This document shows positions 47,062-55,337 of a DNA stretch of 64,000 bases, one piece after another; position 1 is the first letter of the stretch, and every line of letters begins with the position of its first letter. The notes under the pieces were generated by a model. The model saw only the letters and a list, made by a program, of their open reading frames with translations. It searched no databases and had not been told where the DNA came from. The stretch spans positions 101,405 to 165,404 of the forward strand of contig CAJTIM010000009.1 of assembly GCA_910576325.1 (NCBI GenBank). Reading direction: 5' to 3'. A program made the position numbers and the translations under genes. This DNA comes from Clostridia bacterium (GTDB lineage: Bacteria; Bacillota; Clostridia; Lachnospirales; Lachnospiraceae).

Positions 47062-47279
47062 GCCTGGGTCTGCTGCGGAATAAGCCCTCCGGCTTTTCCA
47101 TATCTGTGTTCGGACGGTTCTCGTACACGCTGTCTGCTCTGAACGGACATTGCCTTGGAGGGGATTTTTTGGGTTTTTCTTTTGAGGCAATGTCCGCCCA
47201 GAACAGACAGCATGTACGCGAACAGCCGGACACCTGATATCGGAAAAGCCGGAGAACTTATTCCGCAGCAGACCCAGGC
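47062..47279. repeat. Long palindromic intergenic element, copy D
   Basis: 218-bp imperfect palindrome. Outer arms 47062-47084 and 47257-47279 are a perfect 23-bp complement unrelated to the outer arms of A and B. The inner core matches copy A in the reverse orientation (GTACGCGAAC, then AGCCGGACACCTGATATCGG on the right). The apex includes CATTGCCT/AGGCAATG. It lies between two co-directional genes. Confidence 0.85.
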
Positions 47280-47341
47280 GTTGGGGACGGCAGCCTTTTT
47301 AGCGGTGGAGATTTGTTTTTGAAATATAATTTATGCCAACA

Positions 47342-47457
47342 GGTAAAGTCGCAAAGGCGCACGAGAGGAACTTTTATGAGTGCCCTTTCGAATAAAAGTT
47401 CCTCTCATAACAGGTGCGCCGAAGTGACTTTACCCTTTAGTGCTGTCGCGCAGCGAC
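47342..47457 (+). promoter_or_regulatory. Large leader hairpin with a competing fold before the GH106-like gene
   Basis: Left arm 47342-47377 and right arm 47392-47434 form three helices (9, 7 and 15 bp) with a 7-base bulge and a 14-base loop. Downstream, GTCGC-GCA-GCGAC (47445-47457) is a small hairpin followed by TTTAAT. The 5' piece AAGTCGC (47346-47352) is also perfectly complementary to GCGACTT (47453-47459), so two structures could compete. The ribosome site of the next gene (TAGGAGGA) follows at once. Confidence 0.6.
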
Positions 47458-47477
47458 TTTAATAGGAGGATTGCAGG

Positions 47478-50165
47478 ATGGAACGGTTACGGGATGTTTT
47501 GATGGGACTGGAAGGGAACTCGATCATGCCTTTTTTCTGGCAGCATGGGGAGGATCAGGGGACGCTTGGGGAGTATATGGAGCGGATTCGGGAGTGCGGC
47601 TGCGGGGGTGTCTGTGTGGAGGCGCGGCCTCATCCGGAGTTTGGGAAGGATAGATGGTGGGAGGATGTCGGATTTATTGTGGATAAGGCCAAAAAGGATG
47701 GGATGGAGGTCTGGATTCTGGATGATTCCCATTTTCCCACGGGGTTTGCGAATGGATTGGTGAAGGAGAAGTATCCGCAGTTTTTGAAAACTTATTTGGA
47801 CTTGAGGAGGTTTGATGTGGTGGGGCCTCTTGGGTTTGGCAGGATGAATCTGCGGTTTTTGAAGGGCCGGCCCTGGGATGCCAAGGGACGGGAGAAGGAT
47901 GTGATTCTCGGGGTTTATGCGGCCCGGCGGGAAGATGAACCGGTGAAGGGCTTTGATGACAGGGTGGACCCGGTGAGAGCGGAGACTTTGGTGGACCTGA
48001 CGGGGATGGTGAAGGATGGGATTCTTTACTGGGATATTCCGGAAGGGAACTGGAGTGTGCTTGTGGTTTTTGAAACCCGGCTGGGGGGTGAGGAGTCTAC
48101 GAAGGATTATCTGAATCCCTTGGTGAAGGAGGCCACGGAGGTTTTGATTGAGGCGGTTTATGAGCCGCATTATGAGCATTTTAAGGAGTTTTTCGGGACG
48201 ACGATTACGGCTTTCTTTTCCGATGAGCCGCGGTTTGGAAATGTGAAGGGAACGGAAGGAAAAATGGGAAGGGCGGATATGGTGCTTCCCTGGTGTGAGG
48301 GGCTTGATGAAATTCTGCCTTTTGGGAAGGAGTTTTTGCCGTTTTTGTTTGTGGATTCGGCGGATGATACCATGAGCCGGGTTCGCTTTGCTTATATGGA
48401 TTGTGTTTCCAGGCTGTATTCGGAGAATTTTACCCAGGTTCTGGGAAAATGGTGCCGGGATCATGGGGTGAAGTATGTGGGGCATCATATTGAGGATAAC
48501 GGAGCCCATGCGCGGCTTGGATATGGGCCGGGGCATTTGTTCCGGGCGCAGAAGGGGCAGGATTTTTCCGGGATTGATGTGATTAGCAACCAGATTGCGC
48601 CGGGGTATGATTTCCATCATGATGCGTTTGCTACCGGGGGAAATGACGGTGTGTTTTATCACTATGGCCTGGGGCGCCTGGGGGCTTCCGTGGCGCAGAA
48701 TGATCCGGAGAAAAATGGGATTGCCATGTGCGAGGCTTTTGGGGCTTATGGATGGAATGAGGGGCTTAAGTGGATGAAATGGATTACGGATCATCTGCTT
48801 GCCAGGGGGATTAATTATTTTGTTCCTCATGCCTTTGACCCGAAGGAGTATCCCGACTGGGATTGTCCGCCTCATTTTTATGCGCATGGGAATAATCCGC
48901 AGTTTCGGTATTTTCCGGTGCTGATGCGGTATATGCAGAGGATGTGCCATCTTCTGCAGGGAGGCGTTCACGAGGCGGCTGTGGCGGTGCTTTATCCGGC
49001 GGAAGGGGAATGGTGCGGCGATATCCTGCCTGTGGAAAGAGTGCTTCGGGAGCTGGATCACAGTCAGATTGGCGCGGCGGTTGTATGTTCGGATGATTTG
49101 ACGGATGAGCAGGTGGAGGACGGCGCTTTTTGGGTGAATCAAAACCGGTATGAGTGTTTGATTGTGCCTGCTATGGAACGGATTCCCGAGGTGATGCAAA
49201 GGAAGCTGCTGATGCTTTGCGAGGCCGGGGTCTCGGTTGTGTTTGCTGACGGACAGCCGTGGGAGGTGCTGTTGGAGCGGAGCATATCCTGTGAGGAAAT
49301 GGAGACGGAAGAGATACCGGAATATGAGATGTTCGGAAAGCTTCTTAGCATGGCGGAGAATGTTTCTTTGGAGAAGATTTCCGGTGTTTGTGAGAAGTGG
49401 AGGACGGTATGGACTTCTGAAAAACAAAAAGGGCTGGTTTCTTATCACTATGTTCAGCCGGATGGGGAGATTTTCTTGCTGTTTAATGAAAATCCGGCTA
49501 AAAGTATTGAGACGGAGCTTACGATTGCTTCCGGCAGGACGCCTGTGGTTTATGATGCTTTTGCGAACCGGCTTCGGGCGGTTTCGGTTCGGCGCCGTAA
49601 GCAGGGGCGGATGGAAATGGATCTGTGTCTGAAGCCTTATGAGTCCGTGGTGATTCTGGCCTGTGACAGCTGGGAAGGCTTTTCTGTGGAAGCGGAGTGG
49701 ACAGGGACGGTTCAAAGGACCTTGACGCTTGCGGGAACATGGAAGGTTTCCTTTGCGGATGCGAAGAGCTATGAACCTCATAAGGAGACTCTTGGTTTTA
49801 AGGAGGTTGGAAGGAGAGAAGAGCTGCTTCCTCTGTCCTGTGAGCCGGAGTTTGCGGACAAGACGGGGACACTGCGGTATGAGAAGACTTTTGATTGGGA
49901 GAAAACCCAAAAGAGCAGGGTGTTTTTGAATCTGGGCGAGGTTTTTGAGACGGCGGAGGTTTTTGTGAACGGGAAGAGCGCGGGAGTGTGCATTTGTCCG
50001 CCTTATCGGATTGAGATCACGGAGGAGCTTGCTTTTGGCAGGAATGAGCTGGCGATTGAGGTGACGAATACTTTGGGGAATGAGAATAAGGATTTTATGT
50101 CTCAATATACGCCGGTTGAACCTTTTGGGCTGTTGGGGCCTGTGATGATAGAGGAGGAACGATAG
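47478..50165 (+). CDS. Glycoside hydrolase related to GH106 alpha-L-rhamnosidases
   Basis: 895 residues, no signal peptide. Features of the GH106-like group: LDDSHFPTGFANG (81-93) at the start of the barrel, TAFFSDEPRFG (244-254) with a candidate catalytic Glu250, YVGHHIEDNGAH in the middle, then C-terminal beta-sandwich domains (about 770-890; VFVNGKSAGVC, PYRIEIT) that resemble sugar-binding modules. It would remove rhamnose or a related 6-deoxysugar from imported glycosides. It is G/T-rich in codon use, which creates a very long antisense frame. Confidence 0.75.
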   Translation: MERLRDVLMGLEGNSIMPFFWQHGEDQGTLGEYMERIRECGCGGVCVEARPHPEFGKDRWWEDVGFIVDKAKKDGMEVWILDDSHFPTGFANGLVKEKYPQFLKTYLDLRRFDVVGPLGFGRMNLRFLKGRPWDAKGREKDVILGVYAARREDEPVKGFDDRVDPVRAETLVDLTGMVKDGILYWDIPEGNWSVLVVFETRLGGEESTKDYLNPLVKEATEVLIEAVYEPHYEHFKEFFGTTITAFFSDEPRFGNVKGTEGKMGRADMVLPWCEGLDEILPFGKEFLPFLFVDSADDTMSRVRFAYMDCVSRLYSENFTQVLGKWCRDHGVKYVGHHIEDNGAHARLGYGPGHLFRAQKGQDFSGIDVISNQIAPGYDFHHDAFATGGNDGVFYHYGLGRLGASVAQNDPEKNGIAMCEAFGAYGWNEGLKWMKWITDHLLARGINYFVPHAFDPKEYPDWDCPPHFYAHGNNPQFRYFPVLMRYMQRMCHLLQGGVHEAAVAVLYPAEGEWCGDILPVERVLRELDHSQIGAAVVCSDDLTDEQVEDGAFWVNQNRYECLIVPAMERIPEVMQRKLLMLCEAGVSVVFADGQPWEVLLERSISCEEMETEEIPEYEMFGKLLSMAENVSLEKISGVCEKWRTVWTSEKQKGLVSYHYVQPDGEIFLLFNENPAKSIETELTIASGRTPVVYDAFANRLRAVSVRRRKQGRMEMDLCLKPYESVVILACDSWEGFSVEAEWTGTVQRTLTLAGTWKVSFADAKSYEPHKETLGFKEVGRREELLPLSCEPEFADKTGTLRYEKTFDWEKTQKSRVFLNLGEVFETAEVFVNGKSAGVCICPPYRIEITEELAFGRNELAIEVTNTLGNENKDFMSQYTPVEPFGLLGPVMIEEER

Positions 50166-50402
50166 CGGAAGAACGGAAAAAGGGATAGACGGAAACAATT
50201 CAATATGTTACACTACAGGATAGGTAACGGCAGTATAGCACACAGGGAACAGAGCTCTATGTAGTGTATGGTATACTGCGGAGCTGGAATATAAAGAGTT
50301 CCCCGTATTTCTCCTGCAGATGTTTGGGGTTGCGGTTTGTGAAGACAGGCCGTAACTTTTTTTGGAGAAGTATACGGAGTAAGCAGGAAAGAGGATAAAG
50401 GG
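50166..50402 (+). promoter_or_regulatory. Structured leader of thrC (237 bp)
   Basis: Three inverted repeats interleave: ACACTACA (50210-50217) with TGTAGTGT (50260-50267); GCAGTATA (50230-50237) with TATACTGC (50272-50279); GGGAAC (50244-50249) with GTTCCC (50298-50303). Their order (A-B-C-A'-B'-C') implies either pseudoknots or alternative folds. No T-box motif is present. It may be a regulatory RNA of threonine synthase. Confidence 0.45.
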
Positions 50403-51887
50403 ATGGATTTGTTTTATAAGAGTACAAGGGATTCTAAGGTTAGAGTGACGGCTTCCCAGGCAATTCTTCAGGGCTTGTCGGAGGATGGGGGCTTATTTGT
50501 CCCGGAGGCGGTTCCGGCCCTTCCCGTAAGTATGAAGGAGCTGGCGGACATGAGCTACCAGGAGATGGCCTATGCGGTGATGAGCCGTTTTCTGACGGAT
50601 TTTACGGAAAGCGAGCTTAAGGATTGTATAGCAAAGGCTTATGACAGCAAGTTTGATCTGCCCGAGATTGCGCCCATTACCAAGGCGGAGGGGGCTTATT
50701 ATTTGGAGCTGTTTCATGGGGCGACCATTGCATTTAAGGATATGGCACTTTCTATTCTGCCTCATCTGATGACGGTTTCCGCCAGGAAGAATCAGGTGAA
50801 GGAAGATATTGTGATTCTGACGGCCACCTCCGGGGATACGGGAAAGGCGGCTCTGGCAGGCTTTGCGGATGTGCCGGGGACGCGGATTATTGTATTTTAT
50901 CCCAAGGATGGCGTGAGCCCCATTCAGGAGAAGCAGATGGTGACCCAGAAGGGGGACAATACCTTCGTGGTGGGAATCCGGGGCAATTTTGATGATGCAC
51001 AAAGCGGTGTGAAATCGATTTTCGGAGATGCTGCTTTCAAGAAAGAGCTGGCGGAGAAGGGCTATCGCTTTTCCTCGGCCAACTCCATTAACATCGGACG
51101 TCTGGTTCCGCAGATTGTATATTATGTGTATGCTTATGCAAGGCTCTTTGCGGATGGTGAGATTGGGGAAAATGAGCCTGTCAATGTAGTGGTTCCAACG
51201 GGCAATTTCGGAAATATTCTGGCGGCTTACTATGCGAAGCAGATGGGGCTTCCGATTGGAAAGCTGATCTGCGCCTCCAATGACAATAAGGTGCTGTATG
51301 ATTTCTTTCGGACAGGCAGCTATGACCGTAACAGGGAGTTTTTGCTGACCAGCTCGCCCTCGATGGATATCCTGATTTCCAGTAATCTGGAGCGGCTGAT
51401 TTACCAGATTGCGGATCAGAGCGACGAGACGGATCGGAGACTGATGAAGGAACTGGCCGAGAATGGCCGCTATGAGATTACTTCCGTTATGGGAGAGAAG
51501 CTTGGAGACTTCTATGGAGGATATGCAAGTGAGAAAGAGGCGGCGGCAGTTATCCGCAGTGTGTATGAGGCTGTGGGCTATGTGATGGATACCCACACGG
51601 CGGTGGCTTCCTGCGTCTATGAAAAATATCGGAAGGATACGGGCGACAGCACGAAGACAATCATTGCTTCTACGGCCAGTCCCTATAAGTTTACGGGGAG
51701 TGTAATGGAGGCTCTGGGAGAGACGGCGGAAGGTATGGATGATTTTGAACTGGCGGACAGGCTTGCGGTTCTGTCCGGTGTGCCGGTGCCGGGAGCCGTG
51801 GAGGAGATCCGCAGGGCGGAGGTGCTTCACAGTACGGTGGTAAATGTGAATGAGATGAAGCAGGCGGTGAGAGGATTTCTTGGATAG
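50403..51887 (+). CDS. thrC: Threonine synthase
   Basis: 494 residues, the long (E. coli/yeast-type) form. PLP-dependent conversion of O-phosphohomoserine to threonine. PLP Lys112 in HGATIAFKDMAL, TATSGDTGKAAL near 140, SANSINIGR near 225 and PTGNFGNILAAYYAK near 265. GAGG site precedes the start. No other threonine-pathway gene is in the window. Confidence 0.95.
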   Translation: MDLFYKSTRDSKVRVTASQAILQGLSEDGGLFVPEAVPALPVSMKELADMSYQEMAYAVMSRFLTDFTESELKDCIAKAYDSKFDLPEIAPITKAEGAYYLELFHGATIAFKDMALSILPHLMTVSARKNQVKEDIVILTATSGDTGKAALAGFADVPGTRIIVFYPKDGVSPIQEKQMVTQKGDNTFVVGIRGNFDDAQSGVKSIFGDAAFKKELAEKGYRFSSANSINIGRLVPQIVYYVYAYARLFADGEIGENEPVNVVVPTGNFGNILAAYYAKQMGLPIGKLICASNDNKVLYDFFRTGSYDRNREFLLTSSPSMDILISSNLERLIYQIADQSDETDRRLMKELAENGRYEITSVMGEKLGDFYGGYASEKEAAAVIRSVYEAVGYVMDTHTAVASCVYEKYRKDTGDSTKTIIASTASPYKFTGSVMEALGETAEGMDDFELADRLAVLSGVPVPGAVEEIRRAEVLHSTVVNVNEMKQAVRGFLG

Positions 51888-51935
51888 ACAAAAGGATATG
51901 ATGATCTGGAATAAGATTGGAATAGGAGAACGATT

Positions 51936-52283
51936 ATGGATAATGTTTGGAGCATTATGGATTTACTTTTTGCAGGAGCCGGCCTTTACGCCATCTATGC
52001 ATACTATTTACTTAAGACCAAAGGAGAGATTACTACTTCGATCCTGATGAGCAAGGATGTGGATATCCGCAAATGCAAGGATATTGAAGGATACAAAGCT
52101 TTTGTGGCTCCAAAGATTCTTATTTTTGGTATTGCGGCTCTACTTTACGGAATCCTGGGTCTGGTGAACAGTTATGTTTCTCCGATACCGGGAGCTCTCT
52201 ATGCGTCGGCTATGGTTCTGTTTTTTGCGGTTTTGGTTTGGTTTGCATTTCAGACGAGGAAGGGTGTTCAGATGTTTTGGTGA
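51936..52283 (+). CDS. Small integral membrane protein, unknown
   Basis: 115 residues with three membrane segments (about 8-26, 63-83, 88-108) and a charged cytosolic loop (KDVDIRKCKDIEGYK). ATAGGAG ribosome site, 48 bases after thrC, likely co-transcribed. No family recognised. Confidence 0.65.
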   Translation: MDNVWSIMDLLFAGAGLYAIYAYYLLKTKGEITTSILMSKDVDIRKCKDIEGYKAFVAPKILIFGIAALLYGILGLVNSYVSPIPGALYASAMVLFFAVLVWFAFQTRKGVQMFW

Positions 52284-52346
52284 CTGAGAACATTCGGGAG
52301 AAAAAGGCAGCCTGAGCTATATCCGCTCGGCTCATTGCCGGCAGAA

Positions 52347-52393
52347 AAAAGAATCCTCTATCGTAATGGTATACGGTTAGAGGATTCTTTTTA
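52347..52393 (+). terminator. Intrinsic terminator after thrC operon
   Basis: AAAAGAATCCTCTA (52347-52360) pairs with TAGAGGATTCTTTT (52378-52391) and is followed by more T; A-rich on the other side, so it can serve both directions. Confidence 0.85.
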
Positions 52394-52465
52394 TATAGAG
52401 ATCCTAAGGAGAATGACCTGATTCGCAGCAAATGCCTCAAAGTGGCGGCAGGAAGAAACGATGCT

Positions 52466-53830
52466 TTACCGCTTGCTCAGCTTTACATATTTCTGCTTCT
52501 TCGCCACACTCTTATAAGCAGGACGGATAATCTTCCCGTTATTTGCCAGCTCTTCAATCCGGTGAGCGCTCCAGCCCACAATACGGGCCATAGCAAAGAG
52601 CGGCGTATAAAGCTCCAGAGGCAGATCCAGCATACTATACACAAAACCGCTGTAGAAGTCCACATTAGCGCTGACACCCTTATAGATCTGACGCTCCTCC
52701 GCAATCACCTGCGGAGCCAGGCGTTCCACCATAGAGTAAAGCAGAAACTCATCCATACGTCCCTTTTCTTTGGAAAGACTCTCCACAAAGGATTTAAAAA
52801 TATTGGCGCGAGGGTCAGAAAGCGAGTATACCGCATGTCCCATACCATAGATAAGACCTGCGTGGTCAAAGGCATCCCGGTTTAAAAGGGCCTTCAGATA
52901 AGTACGCACCTCCTCCTCACAGCTCCAGTCCTTAATCACCTTCTTCATATCCTCAAACATACGTACCACCTTAATATTGGCGCCGCCATGCTTAGGTCCC
53001 TTCAAAGATCCCAAAGAGGCTGCCACGGAAGAATACGTATCAGTACCCGAGGAGGAGACCACATGCGTAGTAAAGGTAGAGTTATTACCGCCGCCATGCT
53101 CCATATGAAGCACCAGTGCGATATCAAGAATCGTAGCTTCAAGCTCCGTATAAGAGCTGTCCGGCCGGAGGATATGAAGAATATTTTCCGCAGTGGAAAG
53201 CTCCGGCTGCGGAGAATGAATGTACAAACTCTTCCCGTCATGGTAGTGGCTGTATGCCTGATAAGCATAAACCGACATCATAGGCATCAGCGCAATCAGC
53301 TGTAAAGACTGACGCACCACATTGGGAATTGAGGTATCGTCGGCCCGATCATCATAAGAGTACAGAGTCAGGACACTTCTGGCAAGGGTATTCATCATAT
53401 CCTTACTGGGAGCCTTCATAATGATATCTCTCACAAAATGAGTCGGCAGGGAACGGTAGGAGCTTAACAGCTCAGAAAAAGAAGAAAGTTCCGTCTGATT
53501 CGGCAGTTCGCCAAAGAGCAGTAGATAGGCAATCTCTTCAAAACCAAAACGCTTTTCCGAAACAAATCCATGAACCAGGTCTTCAATATCCACTCCCCGG
53601 TAAAAAAGCTTACCTTCGCAGGGAACCATCTCATCATCCACAATCGTATAAGATCGAATCTCACCAATCTCCGTAAGCCCGGCAAGCACACCCTTGCCGC
53701 TGATATCACGAAGCCCTCGCTTCACCTCATATTTCTTATATAGTTCCGTGCTAATCTGACTGATTTCCTCACTCATCTTCGCAAGGTTCAGAATTTCGGG
53801 AGTTATTTCCGAATATGTGTTAGTCTGCAT
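52466..53830 (-). CDS. Citrate synthase
   Basis: 454 residues from the ATG at 53830 (AAAGGAG 9 bases upstream); an ATG two codons earlier (53836) is nearer to the site. Catalytic features: MEHGGGNNSTFTTHVVSS (His), LKGPKHGGAN (His) and GMGHAVYSLSDPRA (His and later Asp). The N-terminal helical extension is common in clostridial citrate synthases. It provides 2-oxoglutarate precursors. No aconitase or isocitrate dehydrogenase gene is near. Confidence 0.93.
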   Translation of the reverse strand: MQTNTYSEITPEILNLAKMSEEISQISTELYKKYEVKRGLRDISGKGVLAGLTEIGEIRSYTIVDDEMVPCEGKLFYRGVDIEDLVHGFVSEKRFGFEEIAYLLLFGELPNQTELSSFSELLSSYRSLPTHFVRDIIMKAPSKDMMNTLARSVLTLYSYDDRADDTSIPNVVRQSLQLIALMPMMSVYAYQAYSHYHDGKSLYIHSPQPELSTAENILHILRPDSSYTELEATILDIALVLHMEHGGGNNSTFTTHVVSSSGTDTYSSVAASLGSLKGPKHGGANIKVVRMFEDMKKVIKDWSCEEEVRTYLKALLNRDAFDHAGLIYGMGHAVYSLSDPRANIFKSFVESLSKEKGRMDEFLLYSMVERLAPQVIAEERQIYKGVSANVDFYSGFVYSMLDLPLELYTPLFAMARIVGWSAHRIEELANNGKIIRPAYKSVAKKQKYVKLSKR

Positions 53831-53975
53831 AAACATCGTCTCCTTTCCTTAATCTGTACATGCAAAAAACGAATTTGATTAAGCATAACATAAAAATGGA
53901 GAAAAAGGGAAGAAAAAATAAAAAATTCACAGTTATTTAATATTTTATCCGCAACAGAAATTCTTGATGTTTTGC

Positions 53976-54992
53976 TTATCTGCTGGATTCTCTTTCTATC
54001 AGCTCCATAGGAATTGTGATGGACATTTCACCTGCAGTCTTTCCCTCGATCAGATCTAACAGCAAATCACTGCCTTGACGGGCAATCTTTTGAGGGTGGC
54101 GTTCAATGGAGGAAAGAGGCGGGGAAACCAGCAGAGAATACATCGTGTTGTCAAAACATACAATCCGCACATCCGCCGGTACAGAGATGCCGTTTCTCTG
54201 TAATGCATACATGGCGCCCAGTGCGGCAGACTCGCTGGCGGCAATAATACCATCCAGAGGAAGGCGGGTCTGCAAAAACTGGCTGATCAGAATTTCCACC
54301 TCAATCGGGGTGGGTTCCGTACCGGAGCGTTCCAAAATGTAATTTTTGTCTACAAAAAATCCATGCTCTTTCAGAGCCTGCTCATACCCGGCCCGGCGAT
54401 CTAGGCGGTTGTATGAATCCAGATAGCTTGTAATAAATAAAATGTGGCGGCAGCCTTTGTCCAACAGATGGCTTGTGGCGGAACATGAGGCGTTTTTTCC
54501 GTCGTTTCCTATCCAGGGCAGCGGCACGGCGGCTTTGGGCTGGCGGTCAATACATACTATGGGAATTTGACGGGCCGTAATATCCTCCGGTATCCGGTCA
54601 AGGGCCGAGATGCATAGAATACCGTCTACGCACTTACCGGCAAGGGTGCGGAAATAATCAATCTCCTTTTCAGCCGTATTGCCGCTGTTGCAGATAAAGA
54701 CGGAATAATTTTTTTCAAATAAATAAGTTTCAATTTCATAAGCCAGACAGGAAAAAAAGGCATTGGTGATATTGGGCACAATCAGTCCGATGGTATGGGA
54801 GCGCGCTTCGCGCAGGCTTTTCCCTGTTTGATTGGGGACGTAGCCGTAAGAGTTGACGACAGCCAGAACCTTCTTTTCCGTTTCGGGAGAGTATCTCCCC
54901 TTTTTATTTAATATCCGTGATACGGTAGCAATACTGACCCCGGATATGGCGGCGATGTCTTTGATGGAAAGTACTTTTTTCTTATCTTCCAT
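53976..54992 (-). CDS. LacI-family transcriptional regulator
   Basis: 338 residues: HTH (7-30, LSIKDIAAISGVSIATVSRILN), hinge helix, then periplasmic-binding-protein-like sugar domain (from about 66, HTIGLIVPNITNAFF). Divergent from a PTS/isomerase operon; three TAAACGTTTA-like sites lie between. It probably represses that operon until the sugar or its phosphate binds. Confidence 0.93.
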   Translation of the reverse strand: MEDKKKVLSIKDIAAISGVSIATVSRILNKKGRYSPETEKKVLAVVNSYGYVPNQTGKSLREARSHTIGLIVPNITNAFFSCLAYEIETYLFEKNYSVFICNSGNTAEKEIDYFRTLAGKCVDGILCISALDRIPEDITARQIPIVCIDRQPKAAVPLPWIGNDGKNASCSATSHLLDKGCRHILFITSYLDSYNRLDRRAGYEQALKEHGFFVDKNYILERSGTEPTPIEVEILISQFLQTRLPLDGIIAASESAALGAMYALQRNGISVPADVRIVCFDNTMYSLLVSPPLSSIERHPQKIARQGSDLLLDLIEGKTAGEMSITIPMELIERESSR

Positions 54993-55076
54993 GAAACCTG
55001 TGCCTCCTTAAGCTTAGAGAGATCAAAAAGTCTTTTTGAGTATAGCAGAAGCGGAGAAAAGAAGCAACCGTAAGCG

Positions 55077-55086
55077 TAAACGTTTA
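55077..55086. promoter_or_regulatory. LacI-type operator, upstream site
   Basis: Perfect palindrome TAAACGTTTA, 91 bases before the LacI start codon on the minus strand and upstream of the plus-strand promoter. Could mediate autoregulation or looping with the two downstream sites. Confidence 0.65.
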
Positions 55087-55116
55087 TCCAAAATCAATCA
55101 GAGGCCAAAAAATGTG

Positions 55117-55145
55117 TTGACAGACTTTTATTGCTGTGATATATT
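55117..55145 (+). promoter_or_regulatory. Sigma-A promoter of the EIIBC / epimerase operon
   Basis: TTGACA (55117-55122), 17-base spacer, TATATT (55140-55145). An operator covers the expected start of transcription. Confidence 0.75.
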
Positions 55146-55153
55146 GAATTGCG

Positions 55154-55210
55154 GAAACGTTTACTCAATTGTTGACAAAGGCGCCTTGTCTTGTTTGAGA
55201 AAACGTTTAC
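55154..55210. promoter_or_regulatory. Two LacI-type operators after the promoter
   Basis: GAAACGTTTAC (55154-55164) at +1 to +10 and AAAACGTTTAC (55200-55210) 46 bases further. Both match the upstream TAAACGTTTA. Centre spacings are about 78 and 46 bp. From 55243 to about 55300 a CCCGCAG/CTGCGGG inverted repeat follows in the leader. Confidence 0.7.
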
Positions 55211-55337
55211 CAAATTGAATAACTGTTAAGTTGGATACCCCGCAGCGGGCCGGCGTGTCATCAAGCTTGTAGTACATTGAGCTGACTGCGGGAATCAATT
55301 AATCGGGGGATTCCCCTGGGTTATGAGGTGAAAGTAT

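Noticed and set aside
47487..50198. A 903-codon open frame on the minus strand antisense to the GH106-like gene
   Set aside because: It mirrors the sense gene's codon bias (few TTA, CTA or TCA codons), has a Pro/Arg/His/Ile-rich low-complexity composition and matches no domain. The sense frame shows clear glycosidase motifs.
50166..50402. Threonine T-box before thrC
   Set aside because: The invariant TGGNACCGCG sequence is absent and no terminator precedes the gene.
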